NCBI GenBank assembly: GCA_004556875.1
Contig: SFFP01000009.1
Coordinates: 1-22,179, forward strand
Length of the DNA: 22,179 bases
Reading direction: 5' to 3'
DNA from: Ruminococcus flavefaciens
GTDB taxonomy: Bacteria; Bacillota_A; Clostridia; Oscillospirales; Ruminococcaceae
Part shown: in pieces, positions 16,269 through 22,179 of the stretch
Layout of the letters: every line of letters starts with the position of its first letter
How positions within the stretch are numbered: the first letter of the stretch is position 1
Made by a program: the position numbers and the translations under genes
The notes under the pieces: model-generated
Told to the model about the DNA's origin: nothing
Database searches by the model: none
The model's input: the letters and a program-made list of their open reading frames with translations, nothing else

Positions 16269-17081
16269 ATGAAAAAGAAGTTAATTGCTATCGCTCTCGT
16301 TTCAATGCTTGGTCTTACAGCCTGCGGCAATTCAGAAAGTTCAAAGAATGAAAAGTCTGAAAAGACTGCTGCTGAGACAACAACTCAGGCAGAGACAGAG
16401 GAAGAAACAACAGAGGCTGATGCTGAGGCTGAGACAACTACCGAAGCAGAGCCTGAAGCTGAAACAACAACAGAGGAGAGCGCAGAGCTTCCTGAGTACA
16501 GCGAATTCAAGCTCGTTGACGGACTCAGCGAGAACTATGCTGACCTTGACAACAGAGCTTTTGCTTATGAGGGCAAGGTTTACAAGCTTGGCGAAGTAAC
16601 TCTTCAAGAGCTTATTGATGCAGGACTCCCGTTCAAGGAGAGCCACCTTAAAAACAAGGACAACAATATCAATAAAAATCATGAGACATCAGCATATGAT
16701 GTTGAGTTAAATGATTACAGCACAGTACAGCTCACATTCATCAATCAGACAGACTCAAATCTCACTGAAAAGGAATGTCTGCTTTCTGAAGTAAGATGGT
16801 ACATCATCTATACTCCTCACGACGACTATCAGGAGAGCCTTAACAAGGAGATAATCGAAAAGCTCAATGACTGCAGCGAAAAGATAGGCTTCAGCTTCCC
16901 GCTTACACTTAAAAAGGACGAGCTTCTTGAAAAATGTCCTGAGCCAACAGACTCAAATGATTACGGCAATGTAGAGTATAAGGTAAAGTCTGAGGTATAC
17001 ATGGGTTCAAGCGGATACTCATTCTCATTTGACAATGATAATGACCAGCTTAAATCTGTAACTATCACATGGCTCCCATAA
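16269..17081 (+). CDS. Putative secreted lipoprotein, function unknown
   Basis: A 270-aa predicted lipoprotein. Start ATG 16269 has GGAGG 10 nt upstream; a longer reading from 16158 would span the promoter and is rejected. Residues 1-19 form a lipoprotein signal ending in lipobox LTAC with C19. Residues about 20-75 are a Thr/Glu/Ala repeat linker built from units like AETTT, AEAE and EETT, likely an extended spacer above the membrane. The remaining 195 residues form a folded domain (VDGLSENYADLDNRAFAYEG, LGEVTLQELIDAG, later FPLTLKKDELLEKCPEP and YGNVEYK) that I do not recognise. Similar lipoproteins with Thr/Glu linkers are common in Ruminococcus. It has its own promoter and terminator, so it is monocistronic. 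A fibre-related role is not shown. Confidence 0.85.
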   Translation: MKKKLIAIALVSMLGLTACGNSESSKNEKSEKTAAETTTQAETEEETTEADAEAETTTEAEPEAETTTEESAELPEYSEFKLVDGLSENYADLDNRAFAYEGKVYKLGEVTLQELIDAGLPFKESHLKNKDNNINKNHETSAYDVELNDYSTVQLTFINQTDSNLTEKECLLSEVRWYIIYTPHDDYQESLNKEIIEKLNDCSEKIGFSFPLTLKKDELLEKCPEPTDSNDYGNVEYKVKSEVYMGSSGYSFSFDNDNDQLKSVTITWLP

Positions 17082-17109
17082 TCAAAGCCGGACCGATAAT
17101 GTAAAAAAG

Positions 17110-17144
17110 CGCAGCGTGAAATTTTCATGCTGCGTTTTTGTTTT
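17110..17144 (+). terminator. Terminator of the lipoprotein gene
   Basis: A 12-bp stem with one G-U pair, CGCAGCGTGAAA (17110-17121) with TTTCATGCTGCG (17123-17134), is followed by TTTTTGTTTT. It starts 29 nt after the stop codon. Confidence 0.9.
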
Positions 17145-17169
17145 GGCAGTACCAAAATCCATATTCTTT

Positions 17170-17190
17170 GTGAAAAATGTGGTTTTTCAC
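17170..17190 (+). promoter_or_regulatory. Palindrome abutting the -35 of the GH9 gene (putative operator)
   Basis: GTGAAAAA (17170-17177), 5-nt spacer, TTTTTCAC (17183-17190): perfect 8-bp arms ending exactly one base before the TTGACA box. No T tract follows, so it is not a terminator. The position suits a regulator binding site. Confidence 0.55.
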
Positions 17191-17219
17191 TTGACAAATC
17201 AATAATGATATTGTATATT
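17191..17219 (+). promoter_or_regulatory. Promoter of the GH9-CBM3 cellulase gene
   Basis: TTGACA (17191-17196), a 17-nt spacer and TATATT (17214-17219), 61 nt upstream of the ATG at 17280. Confidence 0.8.
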
Positions 17220-17230
17220 TAAAATGTATA

Positions 17231-17248
17231 GGTACGACAAATCGTGCC
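17231..17248 (+). promoter_or_regulatory. 5' leader hairpin of the GH9-CBM3 mRNA
   Basis: GGTACGA (17231-17237) pairs with TCGTGCC (17242-17248, one G-U) around a CAAA loop. It lies a few bases after the predicted transcription start, 15 nt before the GAGAGGGG ribosome binding site. It may stabilise the mRNA end or be a control element. Confidence 0.5.
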
Positions 17249-17279
17249 TGAAAATATTAATACGAGAGGGGTATTAAAA

Positions 17280-19745
17280 ATGATAATCAAAAAGTTAACG
17301 GCAGCAGTTTCTGCTCTCGCTATGTCAGCAGGCGTTCTGGCATATATGCCCAACGGCACTCTGGGCGGTGCAACAGCGGCTGACTCAAAGTACAACTACG
17401 CAGAAGCTCTCCAGAAATCCATGTTCTTCTATGAGGTACAGCAGGCAGGAAAGCTCCCTGAGTGGAATCAGGTAGCATGGCGCGCTGACTCAATGGTAGA
17501 CGAGGACGGAAACGAAACAGACGTTGTTCCGGGCGGCTGGTTCGACGCAGGTGACCATTTCAAGTTCACTCTTACAAATGCTTATTCTGCATCTATCCTT
17601 GCATGGGGCTATATCCAGTACAAGGACGCTGTTGAAAAGGCAGGTCTCGGCGATGTTTACAGAAACAACGTTCAGTGGGGACTTGACTACGTTATGGCCT
17701 GCGACAAGGGCGGCGGCGAAATGATAGGTACTATCGGTGACTTCAAGGGCGGCTCTACTGACCATAACATCTGGTGCAGCGCTGAGGTTTATCTCCGCAA
17801 GCATCACCTCAACAGCAAGGACTGGAAGAGACCTTACGATACTATTAAAAATGCCTCAGTTGCAGGACTTTCAGCTGCTGCACTGGCAGAAGGCTACATC
17901 ATATTCAAGGATACTGACCCTGACAAGGCTGCTCAGTACCTCAAGCACGCAAAGGACCTCTTTGAAGGCGCTGACAAGCTCAGAGCTACAAAGGATATCG
18001 GCGGCATGAGCGGTATGTACGATACACAGTCATGGATAGACGACTGTATGTATGCTGCAAACTGGCTGTATATCGCTACAGGCGACAAGAGCTATCTCGA
18101 CAAGATCGAGAAGGACTATATCCCTGATTTCCCACTTGAAAATCAGTCAACTTCACGCAAGTACACATGGGGTCTCTGCTGGGACGATACTTCTCAGGCA
18201 GCTGCTTTTCTCTATGCTCTCAATACAGGCAACAAGGAATGGATCGAGCACGTTTCTCACCACCTTGACTACTGGATAGACGGTTACGGCGGAAAGAAGG
18301 TAGACTATACTCCTGACGGACTTGCTTGGCTCTTCAACTGGGGCAGCGCTCGTCACGCTACAACTACAGCATGGCTTGCTAAGCTTGCAAGTGATACTCT
18401 GTTCAAGGACGATGCTTCACTCTCAAAGAAGTACAACGACTGGGCTAAGTCACAGATGGATTATGTATTCGGTGATAACGGTCTGAAGATGAGCTATGTT
18501 CTCGGTATGGGCGACAATCAGCCGTCTGCATTCCACCACAGAACAGCTTCAGGTATCCACGATGACCACTGGAATGACCTCGGTCAGAAGTCAGGCGGCG
18601 ATGAGGGCTGGCAGACAGAATATGCTCATACACTTTACGGTGCACTGGTCGGCGGTCCTGACAAGTCAGGCAGCTATAAGAACAGTGTTGCTCAGTATGA
18701 GTATTCTGAGGTAGCTATCGACTATAACGCAGGCTATACAGCTTGTCTCTGTTCAATGGTAGACGATTTCGGCGGAAATATCGATCCTGCTTTCCCACCT
18801 GCTGAAATGCCTAAGTGGCCTGAATGGGAAGTTGCAGCAGTTATCAACGGCACACCTGCAAAGTCATACACTGAGATCAAGGCTTGGGCAATGAACCACA
18901 CTGCTTGGCCTGCAAGAGTTGCAAAGGACGTTGAGTACAGATACTTCTTCGATGTATCTGAGGTGCTTGAGGCAGGACTTTCTATCGACGATATCAAGGT
19001 TGAAGGCAAGTCACAGCAGTATGAAAGCGGCGAGCAGGGCTACGCTACAGTAACAGGTCCTCACAAGTATGAGGGAGATCCTACAGGAAATACATATTAC
19101 GCAAGCATCAAGTTCGAGGACGGCAGAGCTATACAGCCTACAGGTCAGAGCGAACACAGAGATGAGGTACAGTTCAGAATTTCTATCCCTGATGCAGTAG
19201 ACGGCAAGTCAACAGCAGGTGCATGGGATACTTCAAATGACTGGTCATACCTCGGCGGACTTGAAAAGGCTACAGACCTCAAGAAGGCTGATTCACTCAA
19301 CGAGCATATGCCTATGTACGTTGACGGCAAGATAGCATGGGGCGAAGAGCCTGACGGAACAAAGTTCGTTGCTCAGCCTAATACAAAGAACGGCAGTGGG
19401 AGTACAGTCACAACACCAGCAACAACTACAACAACAACCACAACAACAGTTACTACAACAGCTGTCACCACGACAACTAAAGGAAGTGAAACACCTGCTG
19501 TTACAAAGTGGGGAGATGCTAACTTCGACGGTGAGGTCGATTTCTCAGACGTTGTTCTCATAATGCAGAGCCTTGCAAATCCTGATAAATACGGTCTGAA
19601 CGGCTCTGATGAACACCACATCACAGCTCAGGGAGCGGCTAACGGCGACGTTTATGACAACGGCTCAAAGATCACCACAAATGACGCTCAGACACTCCAG
19701 AGATACCTCTTAAAACTCATAAATGAGCTGCCTGAGAAAAAATAA
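17280..19745 (+). CDS. Cellulosomal GH9 endoglucanase with CBM3 and dockerin
   Basis: A secreted cellulase of 821 aa. Start ATG 17280 has GAGAGGGG upstream; a GTG at 17244 lacks an SD. Signal peptide about 1-34, ending ATAA. GH9 catalytic domain about 36-500 begins YNYAEALQKSMFFYE. The catalytic base region is GGWFDAGDHFKF (D89, D92), then FHHRTASG (418-425) and the acid E477 in SEVAIDYNAGY. A CBM3 follows directly (about 515-690; WEVAAVINGTP, then EYRYFFDVSEVLEAGLS), the CBM3c arrangement usually linked to processive endoglucanases. A Thr/Val linker leads to the dockerin (about 745-821) with DANFDGEVDFSD and LIMQSLANPDKYG. The inverting enzyme cuts beta-1,4-glucan outside the cell while bound to cohesin. 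Usual GH9-CBM3c architecture; processivity is inferred. Confidence 0.95.
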   Translation: MIIKKLTAAVSALAMSAGVLAYMPNGTLGGATAADSKYNYAEALQKSMFFYEVQQAGKLPEWNQVAWRADSMVDEDGNETDVVPGGWFDAGDHFKFTLTNAYSASILAWGYIQYKDAVEKAGLGDVYRNNVQWGLDYVMACDKGGGEMIGTIGDFKGGSTDHNIWCSAEVYLRKHHLNSKDWKRPYDTIKNASVAGLSAAALAEGYIIFKDTDPDKAAQYLKHAKDLFEGADKLRATKDIGGMSGMYDTQSWIDDCMYAANWLYIATGDKSYLDKIEKDYIPDFPLENQSTSRKYTWGLCWDDTSQAAAFLYALNTGNKEWIEHVSHHLDYWIDGYGGKKVDYTPDGLAWLFNWGSARHATTTAWLAKLASDTLFKDDASLSKKYNDWAKSQMDYVFGDNGLKMSYVLGMGDNQPSAFHHRTASGIHDDHWNDLGQKSGGDEGWQTEYAHTLYGALVGGPDKSGSYKNSVAQYEYSEVAIDYNAGYTACLCSMVDDFGGNIDPAFPPAEMPKWPEWEVAAVINGTPAKSYTEIKAWAMNHTAWPARVAKDVEYRYFFDVSEVLEAGLSIDDIKVEGKSQQYESGEQGYATVTGPHKYEGDPTGNTYYASIKFEDGRAIQPTGQSEHRDEVQFRISIPDAVDGKSTAGAWDTSNDWSYLGGLEKATDLKKADSLNEHMPMYVDGKIAWGEEPDGTKFVAQPNTKNGSGSTVTTPATTTTTTTTTVTTTAVTTTTKGSETPAVTKWGDANFDGEVDFSDVVLIMQSLANPDKYGLNGSDEHHITAQGAANGDVYDNGSKITTNDAQTLQRYLLKLINELPEKK

Positions 19746-19765
19746 ATAATCAATTCATAATTTAG

Positions 19766-19805
19766 AAATAAGAAGGAATTCGTTCCCTCTTATTTATTTT
19801 ACCTT
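19766..19805 (+). terminator. Terminator of the GH9-CBM3 gene
   Basis: AAATAAGA (19766-19773) pairs with TCTTATTT (19788-19795). An inner GGAA-TTCG-TTCC stem has a UUCG tetraloop, with one A/C mismatch between the stems. A T-rich run follows. Confidence 0.85.
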
Positions 19806-19870
19806 TTTGGATAATGTACACAAAATTCTGAAACGCGCATTAGAGAAATGAACGAATTTCCAGAAAACTA

Positions 19871-19899
19871 TTTACTTTTTTTTTTCGATATAATATAAT
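19871..19899 (+). promoter_or_regulatory. Promoter of the second GH9 gene
   Basis: TTTACT (19871-19876), a 17-nt spacer containing a T run, and TATAAT (19894-19899). A second overlapping TATAAT lies at 19889-19894. The distance to the ATG (20036) implies a leader of about 130 nt. Confidence 0.75.
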
Positions 19900-19905
19900 A
19901 TGATT

Positions 19906-20035
19906 GATGAGTCGGATAAGTGCAGAGTCCGACAGGACGGAAGGCTCATTGTTCGGATTTACGGTATATACGCGGTGTTTGCACTGACATTGCGTTATAA
20001 ACTATATTTTTTAAATATTCAGGGAGGGTATTCAA
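19906..20035 (+). promoter_or_regulatory. Long structured 5' leader of the second GH9 mRNA
   Basis: About 130 nt of untranslated leader. ATGAG (19907-19911) can pair with CTCAT (19945-19949), enclosing TCGGA (19912-19916) paired with TCCGA (19928-19932). An alternative hairpin GTCC-GACA-GGAC (19927-19938) shares the TCC and excludes the former, so two states are possible. The GGGAGGG ribosome binding site is at 20022-20028, 7 nt before the ATG. I cannot match it to a named riboswitch class. Confidence 0.45.
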
Positions 20036-22179
20036 ATGCACAAGAAAACTAAAAAGATTCTTGCCAGCGTTTTAGCTATGGCTACACTTGCACCTGCTGC
20101 AGTGGCAACTATAGCTCCTATGCCAGCTTCTGCTGGTCTCGTAGTTGGTGAGAGCACATTCGATCACAAGGCTCTGCCTTGGCATACTTGTGAGTCAAGC
20201 CCTGCTAAGCAGGATTTCGAGCTTACAAAGGATGGCACATTCCACATCACAGTTAAAGTACCTGAGGGTGCTGATCACGAGAAGTGGGATCTTCAGTTCA
20301 GACACAGAAACCTTGCATTTAAGGCTGGTCACGAGTATAAGGTAAGCTTTAAGGTAAAGGGCAGCAGAGCTGGTATGGAGCTTTGCTCAAAGATCGGTGA
20401 TATTTCAGGTAACGAAGAGTATTTCGAACTCGACGGCGGTTCAAATGATATGCACATGGGTCCTCACATGGGCGGTCAGTGGCCTGCTGCAGCTGTTAAG
20501 CTGACAACAGACTGGCAGACATTCGAGGGAACATTCAAGCCTACAGAAGACCTCGAGGCAGCTGAGTGGTGCTTCCACTATGCTAAGGGTACTAAGTATC
20601 AGGGTAATGCTGAGAAGGGTGACGAGATCTGGTTCGATGACATGGTTATCGACTGTGTAACTTGTGGTGACAAGGCTCCTGGCGAGGGCAGCTGTAATGC
20701 TGATCCTAACGAGGGCTACGGTGCTACAAACCGTGACTATTCTGTTTCAGCTGATCCTTCAATGGCTGAGGGCGGAAAGCTCGTTAACTTCATTTCTGTA
20801 AACCAGATCGGTTACTATACAAATCTTGCTAAGTACGCTACACTTGGCGATAACAAGGGTGATATCCTCTTCGGCGCTTCAACAATCGACCTTTCAGGTT
20901 CTTATACTTGGGAGCTCGTTGATGCTTCTTCCGGCACAGTTGTTGAGACCGGTGAGACAGAAACAGCTATGAAGGATAAGGATTCAGCTGATACTGTTTG
21001 CAAGATCGATTTCTCAAAGGCTAACAAGCCTGGCAGATACTATCTCCGCATCAAGGGTGAAAAGTGGAGATCAATGGAATTCAATATCGGCGATGACATC
21101 TACACAGATTCATCACACGATATGCTCAAGAATGCTCTTAACTACTTCTATCAGAACCGTGCAATGGACACTGAAGACAAGTACATTCCGTCTCCGCAGA
21201 CACAGGAAGGCAGCAAGAAGGCTCTGGCTCGTAAGGATTCTCAGCACTGGCCGACTGATAACGCTTACATCGCAGACAAGTGGGTTTACATCTACACCTC
21301 CAAGCCGTCCTACAGCCAGTCCATTAACGTAGCTGGCGGTTGGTTCGACGCTGGTGACTATGGTAAGTACGTTGTAAACGGCGGTATCTCTCTGTGGACT
21401 CTGATGAACATGTATGAGAGATCCCTCATGGTAGGCAAGGCTGACAAGTTCGGCGATAACTCCACCGTTATGTCTATTCCGGAAGCAGGAAACGGTACTC
21501 CGGATATTCTGGACGAGTGCAAGGTAGAACTGGACTTCTTCCTCGAAATGATGCGTGACGATGGTATGGTATACCACAAGGCTCACGACTACAAGTGGAC
21601 TGGTCTGGCAGTTGCTCCGTATGACCAGAACGAAAACGGCAAGGAAAACAAGGCTCCGATGCGAATCGTTAAGCCGGTTACCTATGCAGCAACTCTGAAC
21701 GCTTCTGCAACATTTGCACAGGCAGCTCGTCTGTTCAAGGATTACGATGCAGATTATGCAAAGACCATGGAAGATGCAGCGATCAAGACCTATGCAGCAG
21801 CACAGAAGAACTTCAAGAAGTTCTCTGGCTGGGGTGGCGACACCAAGGGTGAAGGCGGTATCTCTGCTGACATCATGTATGCTCCGCTGGATCAGAACAA
21901 GGGCGGTGGCCCGTACGGTGACACCGAAGTCAGCGACGAATTCTACTGGGCAGCTTGCGAACTGTACATCACAACAGGCGACAAGACCTATTATGATGAA
22001 CTGATGAAGTATGGTACCAACGCTTATGGTATTGACAACGCAAAGGCTCTGGAAATCTCCACAACTCTGGTTGGTGGTGAAAACAACGGTTCATTCTCCC
22101 TGTTCACATGGGGTACTCTGAACTCCGTTGGTTCTATCTCCCTGTATGTAAATTCTCAGGCTATGCTGGATAAGGGCCT
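20036..22179 (+). CDS. Secreted GH9 cellulase with N-terminal CBM4-like and Ig-like domains, 3' end missing
   Basis: Partial, 714 complete codons, open at the right edge. Signal peptide 1-33 (PASA/G). A CBM4/CBM_4_9-like beta-sandwich spans about 36-222 (FRHRNLAFKAGHEYKVSFKVKG, then WFDDMVIDCV). A Cys-rich linker leads to a CelD-type Ig-like domain, about 245-345, starting FISVNQIGYY. The GH9 domain starts near SHDMLKNALNYFYQNRAMD. The catalytic motif AGGWFDAGDYGKY carries D438 and D441, and GNGTPDILDE follows. By family it hydrolyses beta-1,4-glucan, or cellobiose units from chain ends. Any dockerin would lie outside the window. Pro codons are CCT/CCA up to residue 332 and only CCG from residue 385, with matching shifts in Leu and Glu codons, so the catalytic part looks foreign to the front half. 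Confidence 0.92.
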   Translation, partial: MHKKTKKILASVLAMATLAPAAVATIAPMPASAGLVVGESTFDHKALPWHTCESSPAKQDFELTKDGTFHITVKVPEGADHEKWDLQFRHRNLAFKAGHEYKVSFKVKGSRAGMELCSKIGDISGNEEYFELDGGSNDMHMGPHMGGQWPAAAVKLTTDWQTFEGTFKPTEDLEAAEWCFHYAKGTKYQGNAEKGDEIWFDDMVIDCVTCGDKAPGEGSCNADPNEGYGATNRDYSVSADPSMAEGGKLVNFISVNQIGYYTNLAKYATLGDNKGDILFGASTIDLSGSYTWELVDASSGTVVETGETETAMKDKDSADTVCKIDFSKANKPGRYYLRIKGEKWRSMEFNIGDDIYTDSSHDMLKNALNYFYQNRAMDTEDKYIPSPQTQEGSKKALARKDSQHWPTDNAYIADKWVYIYTSKPSYSQSINVAGGWFDAGDYGKYVVNGGISLWTLMNMYERSLMVGKADKFGDNSTVMSIPEAGNGTPDILDECKVELDFFLEMMRDDGMVYHKAHDYKWTGLAVAPYDQNENGKENKAPMRIVKPVTYAATLNASATFAQAARLFKDYDADYAKTMEDAAIKTYAAAQKNFKKFSGWGGDTKGEGGISADIMYAPLDQNKGGGPYGDTEVSDEFYWAACELYITTGDKTYYDELMKYGTNAYGIDNAKALEISTTLVGGENNGSFSLFTWGTLNSVGSISLYVNSQAMLDKG

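Noticed and set aside
17170..17190. The palindrome before the first GH9 promoter as a second terminator of the lipoprotein gene
   Set aside because: There is no T tract after it, and a good terminator already exists at 17110-17144.
19901..19945. Hammerhead-ribozyme-like TGATGAG followed by a stem
   Set aside because: The GAAA that should directly follow stem II is absent; AGGACGGAAGG stands there instead, so the core cannot form.
19900..20052. Short upstream ORF of about 50 codons (MIDESDKCRV...) overlapping the start of the second GH9 gene
   Set aside because: Its ATG begins one base after the -10 hexamer, so it would lie before the transcription start, and no SD precedes it.

Overview
The window looks like a chromosome segment of a cellulosome-producing Ruminococcus (Oscillospiraceae, Clostridia), close to R. 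flavefaciens, R. albus or R. champanellensis. The evidence is Ruminococcus-type dockerins (GDAN.DG..DFSD, LIMQSLANPDKYG, TTNDA...QRYLL), long poly-threonine linkers, strong AGGAGG ribosome binding sites, and a Firmicutes ispH-S1 fusion. I infer the genus from motifs and did not run a database search.

Layout. (1) 211-3663 (+) encodes a large secreted pectin-degrading enzyme: CE8 pectin methylesterase, Fn3-like module, PL1 pectate lyase, an unassigned beta-rich module, poly-Thr linker and dockerin. It converges on a minus-strand operon, and a terminator for each direction lies between them at 3674-3746. (2) 15955 down to 3756 (-) is one long housekeeping array of twelve genes with small gaps or overlaps: ClpP-like tepA, ftsK/spoIIIE, ygiQ-type radical SAM, ComEC-like metallo-hydrolase, DUF3006, HI0933/BaiN-type flavoprotein, yccF, a CmpB-type membrane protein, a small membrane protein, cmk, plsC and ispH-S1. 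A near-consensus promoter sits in front of tepA at 16010-16038. The tepA-spoIIIE and cmk-plsC-ispH-S1 neighbourhoods are familiar in Firmicutes. (3) From 16170 onward (+) there is an accessory block: a lipoprotein of unknown function, a cellulosomal GH9-CBM3 endoglucanase with dockerin (17280-19745), and a CBM4-like/Ig/GH9 enzyme that runs off the right edge (20036-22179). Each has its own promoter; the first two genes also have a terminator inside the window.

How it fits together. The two dockerin enzymes have nearly the same recognition helices, so they probably dock on the same cohesins of one cell-surface cellulosome. They would attack pectin and cellulose together. The housekeeping operon covers DNA translocation, CMP recycling, phospholipid synthesis, isoprenoid synthesis and translation.

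Most notable points: (a) the last gene changes codon usage abruptly at the start of its GH9 domain (every Pro codon before is CCT/CCA, every one after is CCG), which suggests a mosaic gene; (b) a strong Shine-Dalgarno and in-frame ATG inside the ispH-S1 fusion could produce a free S1 protein; (c) ygiQ and the metallo-hydrolase gene overlap by 145 nt in different frames; (d) the GH9 genes have palindromic or structured leaders. I saw no tRNA, rRNA, CRISPR array, insertion sequence or phage gene.
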